From Pseudomonas sp. dw_358 (GTDB taxonomy: Bacteria; Pseudomonadota; Gammaproteobacteria; Pseudomonadales; Pseudomonadaceae): a DNA stretch of 64,000 bases. The notes below the pieces were generated by a model. It made no database searches and had not been told where the DNA came from. It saw only the letters and a program-made list of their open reading frames with translations. Below, piece after piece: positions 8,560 to 18,028 of this stretch. Numbering within the stretch: the stretch's first letter is position 1; each line of letters opens with the position of its first letter. Position numbers and translations under genes: made by a program. The stretch covers positions 174,634 to 238,633 of the forward strand of contig NZ_JAAVUX010000008.1 in assembly GCF_018449655.1 (NCBI RefSeq), given 5' to 3'.

Positions 8560-9474
8560 ATGGCCTTTGACCGACTCGATGCCATGCGCGCGTTCTGCCG
8601 CATTGTTGAATTGGGCAGCTTTACCCGTGCCGCCGAGGCGTTGGCGATAGCCAAAACCACGCTGTCCGGCCAGATCCAGGCCTTGGAAAACCAGCTGGGT
8701 GTGAAGCTGCTGCACCGCACCACACGCCGAGTGACCGCCACCACGGACGGCGCCGCCTATTACGAGCGCGCACGCACGGTGCTGGAAGATGTCGACGAGT
8801 TGGAAGCCAGCGTCTTGCAAACCCGCACCGCCGCGCGCGGCAAAGTGAAGGTGGACATGCCCTCGCCCGTCGGGCGCTTTCTACTGATCCCCGCACTGCC
8901 TGGCTTTGTGAGCGACTACCCCGATATTCAGCTGGACCTGGGCTGCAGCGAGCGAGTGGTGGACTTGGTCCAGGAAGGCATCGACTGCGCCATCCGCGGA
9001 GGCGTGGTCACCGATCCGGACCTGGTGTGCCGGCCCATCGGGCAGATGCGGTTTGTACTGTGCGCGTCGCCCCTCTACCTGAATGAAAATTTACCGGTCA
9101 ACACCCCGCAAGACCTCGCGCCGCTGCGCTTTCTAGCCTTTGTGTTTCCCGCCAGCGGCCGGCAGAACCCGGTACGTTTGAATTGCGGTGATCAAAGCGT
9201 GCTGATTGAACAGACCCCCGCGATGCGATTCAACAGCGGTGGCGCTTACATGGCAGCGGCGCAAGCGGGATTGGGCTTTGTCGCCGTACCGCTGTGCGAA
9301 GCACAGGCGTTGCTGGCGGATGGCAGGTTGGTGCAGCTCTTGCCCGATTGGCAAGTGCCAAGCATGCCGATGAGTCTGGTGTATCCCTATTCACGGCGGC
9401 TGTCGGCGCGGGTGCGGGCGTTTACGCAATGGGCGACAGCGACGATGGGGCAGGATCCGCTGTGGTGCGTATAG
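8560..9474 (+). CDS. LysR family regulator
   Basis: A 304-residue regulator. The N-terminal helix-turn-helix is clear (LGSFTRAAEALAIAKTTLSG, then LLHRTTRRVTAT), followed by a LysR-type effector domain. The subgroup (starting MAFDRLDAMRAF) often regulates a divergent oxidoreductase or peroxidase gene. Its divergent orientation to the AhpD-like gene suggests it controls that gene from the 8444-8559 gap. The effector is unknown. Confidence 0.9.
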   Translation: MAFDRLDAMRAFCRIVELGSFTRAAEALAIAKTTLSGQIQALENQLGVKLLHRTTRRVTATTDGAAYYERARTVLEDVDELEASVLQTRTAARGKVKVDMPSPVGRFLLIPALPGFVSDYPDIQLDLGCSERVVDLVQEGIDCAIRGGVVTDPDLVCRPIGQMRFVLCASPLYLNENLPVNTPQDLAPLRFLAFVFPASGRQNPVRLNCGDQSVLIEQTPAMRFNSGGAYMAAAQAGLGFVAVPLCEAQALLADGRLVQLLPDWQVPSMPMSLVYPYSRRLSARVRAFTQWATATMGQDPLWCV

Positions 9475-9531
9475 GTTTGGAATCGGCCTGTTCAGTGATC
9501 GAGCCGATTTCTTCAAGGTCAGCGCTTTGTG

Positions 9532-9822
9532 TCATTCTTGTCGGGCGAGGGGAAAATCCTCGAACGTCATCCTGACGCTCAATGTTTCGTGAGCGTTGGC
9601 CACCGATGCAGCCCCCAGGATCACCATGGCTCGTATGGCGGCCCAACGAGTAACAGGGTTCTCGGGGTCTGAAACCAGTGAAAGTATCTTTTCAAAGTCC
9701 GCATCGTCGGAGGCGTGTTCTGCTCACAACCTGGCCATACCGAAGATATCAATTGGGTATGCCACTTGATGCACGCCCAGATACATCGCCCTGTCGATCA
9801 ACTCATCAAAAAAAAAGTCCAT
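9532..9822 (-). pseudogene. Small unidentified gene with in-frame stop
   Basis: From ATG 9822 the frame reads MDFFFDELIDRAMYLG and continues to residue 32. A TGA at 9724-9726 interrupts it, and it then continues for about 63 sensible codons (AEHASDDADFEKIL, then PVTRWAAIRAMVILGA) to a stop at 9532. The composition on both sides of the TGA looks coding and the part after the stop resembles a HEAT-like helix pair. I do not recognise the family. A nine-T run near the start could also be a sequencing-sensitive point. Confidence 0.4.
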
Positions 9823-9900
9823 GGTGCCTCGTCAGATAAACAAAAATCCCCACGCACCTGACTTTACTTACAACCTGTCAGATTCAAGAGCGGTGCGACG

Positions 9901-9928
9901 GGATCGTGTCCCTGGAAGTGGTGTAACT
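9901..9928 (+). repeat. IS256-type left inverted repeat
   Basis: 28 bp beginning GGATCGTGTCCC and ending GTGGTGTAACT. It pairs with the right end at 27 of 28 positions. Confidence 0.85.
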
Positions 9929-10028
9929 GAGCCAACCGAAAGCGCCCCGAGGGCGAAAGAGGATGGTCATCGTGGTTCTTGGCTACTGTTGAGTTTACGA
10001 AGACCAAACACTCACCAGAGAAACCACG

Positions 10029-11225
10029 ATGACCAAGCCCACTATCGCATTGACCGAGTTGGTTGAGAAAGGGGAAGATGCTGATCTGCTTAAGCAAATG
10101 ATCCAGTTCGTTGCCCAGCGCATGATGGATTTCGACGTTGAAAGCTTGTGCGGCGCCGGCTTCGACGTCAAAAGCCCTGACCGTACAAATAGCCGCAACG
10201 GATACCGCGACCCTCTCTGGCAAACCCGAGCCGGCGACGTTGACCTGAAGATCCCAAAGCTTCGTCAAGGCAGTTACTTTCCAGGCTTTCTGGAACCCCG
10301 CCGAACTGCTGAGAAGGCCATGGCAGCAGTGATTCAGGAGGCTTATATACAGGGCGTATCCACGCGCTCGGTCGACGAACGGGTCGAGGCCATGGGCATG
10401 ACCGGCATCTCGAAAAGCCAGGTATCCAGGCTTGCAGGTGAGATCGATGAGCGCGTTAATGCGTTCCTGGATCGACCGATTGAGGGCGACTGGCCTTACC
10501 TTTGGATCGACGCCACGTACGTCAAAGTTAGGGAGGCCGGCCGTATCGTTTCGGTCGCTGTAATAATTGCTGTGGCCGTGAGCACCCACGGCGGACGGGA
10601 AATCCTGGGCATGCGGGTTGGTCCCTCCGAAGCCGAGCCGTTCTGGACAGACTTCTTGCGAAGCCTGATGCGCCGGGGCCTGCGCGGAGTAAAACTGGTG
10701 ATTTCAGACGCTCACGAAGGTCTCAAAAAAGCCGTTTCAAAAGTCTTCCATGCAACTTGGCAGCGCTGCCGTGTGCACTTCATGCGTAACGCCATGGCCC
10801 ACGTCGGCAAGGGTCAGCGCGGTATGGTCTCAGCCCTGTTGCGTACGGTCTTCGCTCAAGACAACCGCCAGGAATGCCACCAGCAGTGGCGTTTGGTCGC
10901 CGATCAACTGCGTGAGAAGTATCCAAAGATCGCAGCGCTGATGGACAGCAGCGAAGACGAAGTACTGGCACACATGGCCTTCCCTAAAGCCCACCGTCAG
11001 CAGTTACACAGCACCAACCCGCTGGAGAGACTCAATGCAGAAATCAAACGACGCACGGATGTCGTAGGCATCTTCCCTAACGACGCTGCGATCACCAGGC
11101 TGGTCGGGGCGATGTTGCTGGAGCAGAACGACGAGTGGTGCCTGCAACGGCGCTATATGCAGTTGGAGGCCTTCGAGGCGGTCAGCGATAATCCGCAGGC
11201 CAAGCTGTCGGCTGTGATCAACTAA
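10029..11225 (+). CDS. IS256-family transposase
   Basis: A 398-residue mutator-type transposase. The DDE residues are visible: Asp in WIDATYVKV, Asp in VISDAHEGL, and Glu in [13 protein letters not shown]. The N-terminal region ([13 protein letters not shown]) is typical of the family. Length and all motifs are normal, so the enzyme is probably active. It lies between the inverted repeats at 9901 and 11283. Confidence 0.95.
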   Translation: MTKPTIALTELVEKGEDADLLKQMIQFVAQRMMDFDVESLCGAGFDVKSPDRTNSRNGYRDPLWQTRAGDVDLKIPKLRQGSYFPGFLEPRRTAEKAMAAVIQEAYIQGVSTRSVDERVEAMGMTGISKSQVSRLAGEIDERVNAFLDRPIEGDWPYLWIDATYVKVREAGRIVSVAVIIAVAVSTHGGREILGMRVGPSEAEPFWTDFLRSLMRRGLRGVKLVISDAHEGLKKAVSKVFHATWQRCRVHFMRNAMAHVGKGQRGMVSALLRTVFAQDNRQECHQQWRLVADQLREKYPKIAALMDSSEDEVLAHMAFPKAHRQQLHSTNPLERLNAEIKRRTDVVGIFPNDAAITRLVGAMLLEQNDEWCLQRRYMQLEAFEAVSDNPQAKLSAVIN

Positions 11226-11255
11226 ACTGCAAACTCACTGGCCAGAGCCATGATG

Positions 11256-11283
11256 AGTTACACCACTTCTAGGGACACGATCC
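11256..11283 (-). repeat. IS256-type right inverted repeat
   Basis: 28 bp, the inverse of 9901-9928 with one substitution. The 3' end abuts the interrupted IS2-like orfB. Confidence 0.85.
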
Positions 11284-11468
11284 AACTCGCTGACTTGCTG
11301 CTTAATCTCAGCGACCAATTCCGTGTCGTTCACGTGCCGACGTCGCCGTACTTTGGACGATACCAATTGCTTGATTCGAACCGTTAATTGCGAGCGCGAC
11401 ACACCGAGACATTCGCTGACCAGTTTCACTGGTCGTCCCCCCGCAACAAGGGTGAGTGCGCAATCCAT
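11284..11468 (-). pseudogene. IS2-like OrfB, N-terminal fragment
   Basis: Translation from about 11468 gives [19 protein letters not shown], then LGVSRSQL and a stretch ending EIKQQVSEL, the start of IS2-group OrfB. Homology ends at the IS256-type right repeat, before the integrase core and its DDE residues. In intact elements OrfB is made by frameshift from OrfA, and the overlapping frames here fit that. Confidence 0.7.
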
Positions 11469-11812
11469 TTTCGCGACCGGGCGATCTCCACGGCCTCTTT
11501 CAGGACTTCGGCTACCATCGTCGTCTTGCCCAGCATCCGTTGTAATTCGCGGATCTGCTTGAGCGCATCGTTCAGTTCCGACGCCGGTACCACGGCCTCG
11601 CCGGCACTGACGGCCGAAAGGCTTCCGTCCTGGTACAGCTTGCACCACAGGAACAGCTGGCTGGCGTTGATGCCGTTGCGTCGGGCCGCCACGGAAACGC
11701 TTTGTCCCGGTTCAAGGCTCTCGCGAACCATGGCCAGCTTCTGGTCGGTGCTCCAGCGGCGTCGGCGTTCCTGGCCCAGCAGCTCGCCACCCTTATCGTT
11801 GCTGTTAGTCAT
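11426..11812 (-). CDS. IS2-like transposase OrfA
   Basis: A 128-residue OrfA with the helix-turn-helix of the group ([17 protein letters not shown], then [13 protein letters not shown]) and the leucine-rich coil ([10 protein letters not shown]) before the conserved end [13 protein letters not shown]. It is full length, but without OrfB it cannot transpose. ATG 11812 is preferred over an upstream ATG at 11818. Confidence 0.8.
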   Translation of the reverse strand: MTNSNDKGGELLGQERRRRWSTDQKLAMVRESLEPGQSVSVAARRNGINASQLFLWCKLYQDGSLSAVSAGEAVVPASELNDALKQIRELQRMLGKTTMVAEVLKEAVEIARSRKWIAHSPLLRGDDQ

Positions 11813-12020
11813 AAACATACCCGTTTGCCTATCCCTTATCTTAGGGGGAACGGTGTTCTGTCTTTTATGAGGCTCGTTCACTGTCTAACAGCCCCAGTCT
11901 GGTCATAAGTCGTATATACGAAGAAACTCCGCGATGAATCACCTACTAACTCTTGTAGTTTCTTGCATCTAGCCACTGCCTTAGCATTCCTGCTCCCGCC
12001 CGTAGCCAGAAGGCAATACC

Positions 12021-13865
12021 ATGCAATCCGCCGAGCGTTCGACTTGCCACACCGCGAAAATCGTATGGTCTGCCGAATCTTGCAGCCCTGCCTCGACCGG
12101 TAGAACGTGGCTTGCAATAGCAGATGGCCAACACTGCGATACCCCCGACGGCTGTATTCCGATCGATGCCGACCGGATCGCAGGCAGCGCCCTCGCGGCG
12201 GGCGACACTGTGCTGGTGCCTGTATCCGAAACCGAAACCTCTGGCCCATGGCAGCTGGCGCAAAGCCAGTTTGAGTCGATTCATCGCATCATCGCCGCGC
12301 TGCTGGCGACGGGCACGCCTCTGAAGCTTTTGCTTTTCAGCGGTATCGCCAACGCTGACGCAGCTGCTGCGCACGGCTTGTTGCAATCCCTGCGCTACGA
12401 AACCGAACAACTGGCTCACACCTGGCTGGAAAGCGATGCGAGCCTGGCACAGTCACTCACCATCTGCGGGCTAATGCAGCAGGAAGGGCTTCGGCGCCTG
12501 CGAGTCGAGGGTGGCAAGCGCCTAGTGGCTCATCTGCACCAACAAGTAACGCCGCTCGCGAACGAACCCACAAGCCAGGACGGGCCGGCGCTGATCATCG
12601 GCGGCTTGGGTGGCATCGGCCAGCACCTGCTGGAACATATCGTCGGCCAGCAACCGGTTTTCGTCATGGGCCGCTCGCCCTTGAGCGATGAACGACGCTC
12701 GCGCTTGAAAGCGCTGGGTTGCTCAGGCTACTTCCAAGGCGATGCGACGGACACCGAGAGCCTGCGACAGACGCTTTCGACGCTCCATGAACGCTACGGT
12801 CGGGTGGACACCGTCTTTCACCTCGCCGGTCATCTGGAAGATGGCCTTTTCCAATCGCAGACGACTTCCTCTTTGGAAAAGGTCATGAAGACCAAGATCG
12901 CGCCGGCCCTTGCCCTTGCGCATCTGCAGAACGAGATGGCAATACGCCGCGTGGTCCTGTTCGGCTCGCTATCAGCAACCGTCGGTCTGGCCGGACAGAC
13001 GGCCTACGCATCAGCCAACGCCTACCTGCATGCTCTGGCTGAGCGGCAATGCCTGCAAGGCCATACGGGCTGGTCAACCATCGGCTGGGGTATCTGGGAT
13101 GTGAGCGGTATGGCGATGGGCCAGGACCGCGGACTGCTGTTGCCTATGGCCCCTGACAAAGCCCTGGCGGCGCTGGATGAGCTGCTTGCCGCCCGCTGCG
13201 CCGACGCCTTGATTTACGCTGGCAGGCTGCTGACTGAGGCACCCTCCGGTCGACAAGCGGCGAAAGCCAGTCGCGCGCCAACGCTGGATACTAAGCTGCT
13301 GGTGCGCCAAGCCATTGCCAAGTTTACTGGCCTGGAAAATCTCGCAGAGGCTGAAAACGTGCTGGATCATGGCGCTGACTCAGTCGCGGCGATCAGCATT
13401 GCCGCAGAGATCGAACGCCGCCTGGCCGAGGCAGGCATGGTCACTAGAGTCCCCCGCTCCATCCTGTTCGAGCACCCGAGTGTCTCGAGCCTGTCGGCCT
13501 ACATAGAGGCTCGCGCGGCAATCATTGGACTGCAGCCCGAGCCCGCGGTGGCCCCCCAGTCCCCTCCCGAGCTCACTTGGCGAGCCCCCTCCCCACATGT
13601 GCGCGCTCACACCCAGGACGAGCCGCACTGGCGGGCGCAGGATATTGCCATCGTCGGTATGGCGGGCTCTTTTCCAGGTGCTACCAGCATGGAAGAATTG
13701 TGGCCGCTGCTGGCAGAAGCGCGATTGGCAGTGCGCCCCGTCCCATCGCAACGCTGGGACTGGCGCGCGTTCTATGACAGCGATGCCAGCGCCGCGGGCC
13801 GTAGCGATGCCCGCCATGGCGGCTTCATCGACAATGTCGAGATGTTCGACCCGCTGTTCTTCCAA
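12021..13865 (+). pseudogene. Type I polyketide synthase fragment: KR-ACP-truncated KS
   Basis: Only the tail of a module survives. The ketoreductase has its NADPH motif GGLGGIG (residues 194-200), Ser near residue 318 and Tyr329xxxAsn333, so it looks catalytically intact. The carrier protein follows with the phosphopantetheine serine in GADS (Ser454). A ketosynthase then begins at about residue 542 (IAIVGMAGSFPG) and ends at MFDPLFFQ, long before its active-site Cys. The reading frame runs on to 14084 but is not KS after 13865. The start is also missing: an in-frame TAG lies just before 12021, next to the IS2-like remnant. Domain order with no acyltransferase suggests a trans-AT type; that is only suggestive. 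This is a relic of a deleted cluster. Confidence 0.85.
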
Positions 13866-13918
13866 AGCTGGGCGCGCTGCCAGCACGACTACGCAAGGCA
13901 GCAGGTGTTTGCACAACA

Positions 13919-14272
13919 TTCTCCAAATGCCACTTCAATGCGCTCGATGAACGGGGGATCGACATCTTCCGTACCGCTACGCCCGGCAATCACTGGATTT
14001 TCGCGGGTGTGGAAACCCACGTGTGTATCCTGCAATCGGCACTGGCGCTACGCGCACGCGGTGACCAGGTTTCGGTTGTGGTAGACGCAGTGGCGTCCCG
14101 CAGCGTCCTGGATCACGAGGTCGCGCTCTCGCGCATGTCACGCCACGGTGTGGAACTGATCACCCGCGAGATGTTGTTCTTCGAAACCATGGCGCAGTCG
14201 GAGCGGTGCGATTACCTGGCGCTGAGCCAACGCTTTCTCGATGGCCGCTACCTGAGGACCTACGGCGAATGA
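13919..14272 (+). pseudogene. Isochorismatase-family cysteine hydrolase, C-terminal part
   Basis: In a frame different from the PKS, codons from 13919 read FSKCHFNALDERGIDI and then FAGVETHVCILQSALALRARG, continuing to LITREMLFFETMAQSE and a stop at 14272. This is the second half of an isochorismatase-like hydrolase including its nucleophile Cys (THVC). The first half, with the catalytic Asp and Lys, is missing. The PKS-to-isochorismatase junction lies between about 13865 and 13919 and shifts frame, which points to a deletion. A short ORF starting GTG 14009 would encode only the last 87 residues. Confidence 0.75.
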
Positions 14273-14330
14273 CTCGGATTGCCGCACCTGACACCATGCC
14301 CACTCGCACCTTTTTCGCAAGGAGCCAGCC

Positions 14331-15560
14331 ATGACCGCCGTTCTCTCGCAGACACCCGCCACTGCCAAGGCCGCGCCCTTGATCCTGCTGATGATCATTT
14401 TCATCGACGGCCTGGGCACGGCATTGCTGCTGCCGATGCTACCGATGCTGCTCGACCCGGGCGACCCTGCGGGGGTGGTTTTCGGCAGCGCACCTACTGC
14501 CGCTCGGACCGCCGGGCTCTACGGCGTGCTGTTGGCAGGCTACGCCTTTGCGATGATGGTGGGCGCGCCTCTGCTGGGTGCGCTTTCAGACCGCATCGGG
14601 CGGCGCCCAACGCTTCTGCTTGCGGTGACAGGGTCGGTCGCCGGGTATACCCTGAGCACTTGGGCCGTGAGCGTGGGCAGCGTGGGCTTGCTGATCGCCG
14701 GGCGCTTGCTGGGAGGCACCTTCGCTGGTAGCGTCCCGGTAGCACAGGCCATGCTGGTCCAGACCCCCGACAGCGCAATGAAACGCATTGGCTGGGTAAT
14801 GTTTGCCATGACTGCGGGGTTTTTCACCGGTCCCGCGCTCACGGGCATCCTGCTAGCAGCTCATACACCGGGAGCAAGCCTGCTCCTGCCCTTGCAGGTC
14901 GCGCTGACCCTCAGCGTGCTGTGCCTGTTGATGGCCTTCTTGCTGCCCTCTACCCCAGCTCCGGCTGCAACAATGGGCCCATCGCTGATCAGACAGGTCT
15001 TGAACGGCTTCACCTCGCCAGCCACGCGCAGACCATTGTTTGCACTGCTCTGGCTGCAAATCGGCTGGAATCTCTTTTACCAGTACTTGCCCTGGATGCT
15101 CGCACGCCAGAGCCAGACCGTAGGCAGCATCAGCCTACTGCTAACAGTGGTCGGGATCGGCATGTGCATCGCCTTCATCTGGGTGGCCGGAGCCTTGCAA
15201 ACCCGGTATCCAGCGCCACAGATCGCGCGCGCTGCCATCCTCGTGCTGGTGGTAAGCTGCGCATTGCTAGCGGCCACGCTCGGCAACTCGCTTGCCCTGG
15301 TTTTCGGTGCGCTTGCCGCGATCGCCTATGGGGTGGCCTACACTGCCTTAATCGGGCATGCCTTGGCATGCGAGCAGTCAAGCTTGCGTGGCACGGTGCT
15401 GGGCATCGCCGCTTCACTGGCTGCCGGCGCCGCAGCCGTCACGGCGTTGCTGGGCGGGATAATCGGCGCCTGGGGCAATCTGCTGCTGGCCTCGTTGAGC
15501 GTGGCTGCGCTGGCCCTGAGCTGGGTCATCCTGGTTTTGGGAAGAGATCGAGATGAGTAG
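14331..15560 (+). CDS. MFS drug exporter (DHA1 type)
   Basis: A 409-residue inner-membrane exporter with 12 predicted helices. Motif A of the superfamily is present in the first loop (GALSDRIGRRPTL), as is the motif C-like GFFTGPALTG stretch typical of antiporters. AAGGAG lies 8 bp before the ATG. Its stop overlaps the start of the ABC-F gene by 8 bp, so the two are co-translated. Placed directly after the PKS and isochorismatase remnants, the pair looks like self-resistance genes of a lost biosynthetic cluster. The substrate is unknown. Confidence 0.88.
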   Translation: MTAVLSQTPATAKAAPLILLMIIFIDGLGTALLLPMLPMLLDPGDPAGVVFGSAPTAARTAGLYGVLLAGYAFAMMVGAPLLGALSDRIGRRPTLLLAVTGSVAGYTLSTWAVSVGSVGLLIAGRLLGGTFAGSVPVAQAMLVQTPDSAMKRIGWVMFAMTAGFFTGPALTGILLAAHTPGASLLLPLQVALTLSVLCLLMAFLLPSTPAPAATMGPSLIRQVLNGFTSPATRRPLFALLWLQIGWNLFYQYLPWMLARQSQTVGSISLLLTVVGIGMCIAFIWVAGALQTRYPAPQIARAAILVLVVSCALLAATLGNSLALVFGALAAIAYGVAYTALIGHALACEQSSLRGTVLGIAASLAAGAAAVTALLGGIIGAWGNLLLASLSVAALALSWVILVLGRDRDE

Positions 15561-17184
15561 CGACAACGCCACCTTGATCATCAAAGACCTGACCTTGCGC
15601 CTGCCAGACAGCAGGCCGCTGTTCTCGGGGCTCAACGCAACGTTCTCCAGGCAGTTCACCGGCATCGTCGGGCCCAACGGCAGCGGCAAATCGATGTTGG
15701 CGCAGATCATGGCGGGTCGCCTGACCGCGAGCGAAGGCAGAGTCCAGTGTGCTGGCAGTGTCGGTTATTTGCCGCAATGGCTCGGGCCTATCGACGGGAC
15801 CGTTGCCGACCTGCTGGGGGTACATAACGCTTTGCAGGCCTTGGCAGAGGTCGAGGCGGGCGCCTGCGACCCAGCGCTGTTCGACCTGATCGACGACCGC
15901 TGGAACCTGCCGGGCGATATCCACGCCCGTCTGACGCGCTTGGGCCTAGCCCATCTGCCGCTTGATCGCGCAAGCGAGGCCTTGAGCGGAGGCGAGACTG
16001 TACGCCTGATGCTCGCCGGTCTGCGCCTCGGCGGCGCGCGGGTATTGATACTCGACGAGCCCACCAACCATCTGGATCGCCAGGCCCGCGAGCAGTTGAG
16101 CAAAGAGCTGCGCCAAGGCAAGGAAACCCGCATTGTCATCTCCCACGACCGGGCGCTGCTGGAACATGCTGATCGTATCCTCGAGCTTCGCAGCGACGCG
16201 CTGGTTCAATACAGCGGCGGCTACAACAACTATCGCGAGCAGCGCCAGGCGGAGCAGGACAACGCACAGGCTGCACTGGTCAGGGCACGCGCGGCACGCG
16301 ACAGCGTCGAGCAGCAGATCACCATGGCCCGCCAGCGCGAAGTGCAAAGTGCCAGTCATGGTCGTAAGGTGGCGCGTGCCACAGGCACCCCGGCCATCGT
16401 CGCCAATGCGCAGGCAGAGCGCGCCGAGCAGCACAGCGGCCATCAGCGCATCCAGCAGGCGCGTTTGAGCCAAATGGCGCGAGAACGGGTCGACCAGGCC
16501 AATGCGAACGTCGAGCCGGTACGCCCAAGCCAACTGCTCGCCCCGACCGGCCTGGTCGCCAACGCGACCCAATTGGTCACGCTCGAACACTGCGAGCTCC
16601 CCTACGGCCCCCCCGACAGCCGCTTCATCGATCTCAACCTGCACGGCCCGATGCGAGTCGCGGTGATTGGGCCGAACGGCTGCGGAAAATCAACCCTGCT
16701 GAAGGTGATAGCCGGGCAACTGGCGCCCGCCAGCGGCATCGCCCGGCATATCTTACGCACTCACCTGATCGACCAGCACGCTCAAACCTTCGACCCCGAG
16801 CACAGTATCGAGCAGGTGCTACGCAATGAGCTGGGCACTGTCGGGGAGGGCCGCTTTCGCCAGGTCTTCGCCAACGCCGGGCTCGACGCTCGGCAGATGG
16901 CTACGCCATTCGGTCGGCTCAGTGGTGGCGAGCGCCTGCGCGCAACGCTCGCCTGGCTGGCAGGCGGCCCCGAACAGACGCAACTGTTGCTGCTCGACGA
17001 AGTGAACAACCATCTCGACATCGCGGCCTTGGAAGCAGTCGAGCAGTTGCTTGTACAATTCAAGGGCGCGCTCATCGTGAGTGCTCACGACTCACATTTT
17101 CTGGACGCCTTAGAACTGACACACCGGGTGATCTGGCAACCAACGGGGTGGCGGTACGAGCCGTGGGATTATGGCGGGCGGTGA
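15553..17184 (+). CDS. ABC-F ATPase (possible antibiotic resistance/ribosome protection)
   Basis: A soluble 543-residue protein with two ATPase domains and no membrane segments. The first domain has GPNGSGKSML (residues 40-48), LSGGE and DEPTNHLD. The second has GPNGCGKSTLL (about 372), LSGGER (about 456) and DEVNNHLD, where the usual PT is VN. Between them lies a charged, coiled linker rich in Gln, Arg and Ala, the part that reaches the ribosomal exit or peptidyl-transferase site in ABC-F factors. Resistance ABC-F proteins protect ribosomes from macrolide-like or related drugs; housekeeping members also exist. Coupling to an MFS exporter in a polyketide remnant favours resistance, but this is inference. 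Confidence 0.85.
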   Translation: MSSDNATLIIKDLTLRLPDSRPLFSGLNATFSRQFTGIVGPNGSGKSMLAQIMAGRLTASEGRVQCAGSVGYLPQWLGPIDGTVADLLGVHNALQALAEVEAGACDPALFDLIDDRWNLPGDIHARLTRLGLAHLPLDRASEALSGGETVRLMLAGLRLGGARVLILDEPTNHLDRQAREQLSKELRQGKETRIVISHDRALLEHADRILELRSDALVQYSGGYNNYREQRQAEQDNAQAALVRARAARDSVEQQITMARQREVQSASHGRKVARATGTPAIVANAQAERAEQHSGHQRIQQARLSQMARERVDQANANVEPVRPSQLLAPTGLVANATQLVTLEHCELPYGPPDSRFIDLNLHGPMRVAVIGPNGCGKSTLLKVIAGQLAPASGIARHILRTHLIDQHAQTFDPEHSIEQVLRNELGTVGEGRFRQVFANAGLDARQMATPFGRLSGGERLRATLAWLAGGPEQTQLLLLDEVNNHLDIAALEAVEQLLVQFKGALIVSAHDSHFLDALELTHRVIWQPTGWRYEPWDYGGR

Positions 17185-18028
17185 GTAGCGCAGGCTTAAT
17201 AACGATTCCGGGTATGAAAAGGTAACAAATTCCCGAATTTGCAACCCTACACTTCAAGGCATCGTGTGCAGGGAACTATCCCACGCCCGCCTCAGATAAC
17301 TTCGCTGTTGCTAAGCTGGGCAATCAAGGCTAATTGCCCAGTTCTTCATTTGGCGTCCGGATGTGAGAGCCCGGCGATATATCGTGCCAGCGTTATGGCA
17401 GCCGCTCGTGGGCAGGCTTCGACCTGGCCGGAACTCCGATGTTCGTCGGTCTCATACCCGGCGCACCGCTGCCACCTGATTCAGGGAGAGGAAAATGCAT
17501 GGCAATTTCCGAAATGAAATCGGGGGAAGCCCACGAAAATGGTCGTTCCAGATCCACCGCTCCAACTCCATCACCGGCGCTTTTTTATCGCTGGCGCAAA
17601 ATTGATCCTGCCACCGAGGTGACGTTGCCTCGTAAACATTCAGTCCAAAGTCAGACTACGAACAGGGAAGGAGATATGCAAATGCAGCAACACCCCTATG
17701 AACAGCGTTCTATACGATCCCGCGAACCTCTAAAATACATAAGGACATGTAGCTCCAGAGAGACCACCAAGTTAGGGTGACATATACCAAACCGCATACA
17801 CCGCCCTACGGGCTCAGATGGATGGTCAACAATGAACTGATTTACTAAAAACATCGATTCTTGGCTAGCACTTTAAATCTCAGTACGAACGACAGCTTAG
17901 CCTCTTGACTTCGACAGACTTCAGGCTAGGCCTGAACACGAGCTCCTGGAACTACCAAGATTAGTAGCATGATCACCGTCAGCACAAGCCTCCCAATAAA
18001 AGACCAAACTTGGAAGCGACATCCAACT
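17185..18028. other. Gene-poor region between ABC-F and LuxR genes
   Basis: About 840 bp. Short open frames at 17239-17517 and 17439-17780 have no recognisable product. The only structure I see is the lux-box-like palindrome at 17952-17967. The sequence becomes more AT-rich towards 18000. Confidence 0.5.
17952..17967. promoter_or_regulatory. lux-box-like palindrome (copy 1)
   Basis: CTACCAAGATTAGTAG fits the CT-N12-AG form bound by LuxR-type regulators, with arms CTAC/GTAG. It lies downstream of the luxR stop codon. Within a 20-bp window it differs from the copy at 18913 at only three positions. Confidence 0.55.

Larger units (their letters stand above)
9901..11283 (+). mobile_element. IS256-family insertion sequence, complete
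   Basis: The element is bounded by 28-bp terminal inverted repeats with one mismatch and encodes one full transposase. No matching 8-bp target duplication is visible: the left flank (ending GGTGCGAC) and the right flank (starting AACTCGCT) differ. The right flank lies inside an IS2-like element whose other half is not on the left, so a deletion or recombination followed insertion. Confidence 0.88.
11284..11881 (-). mobile_element. IS3-family (IS2 group) element, truncated
   Basis: The remnant contains a complete orfA and the first part of orfB on the minus strand. OrfB is cut where the IS256-type element begins, so most of the transposase catalytic domain is gone. The outer end near 11880 is placed only approximately. 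Confidence 0.75.

Noticed and set aside
17239..17780. Open frames between the ABC-F and LuxR genes
   Set aside because: The translations have no recognisable content, no clear ribosome site and no coding bias.
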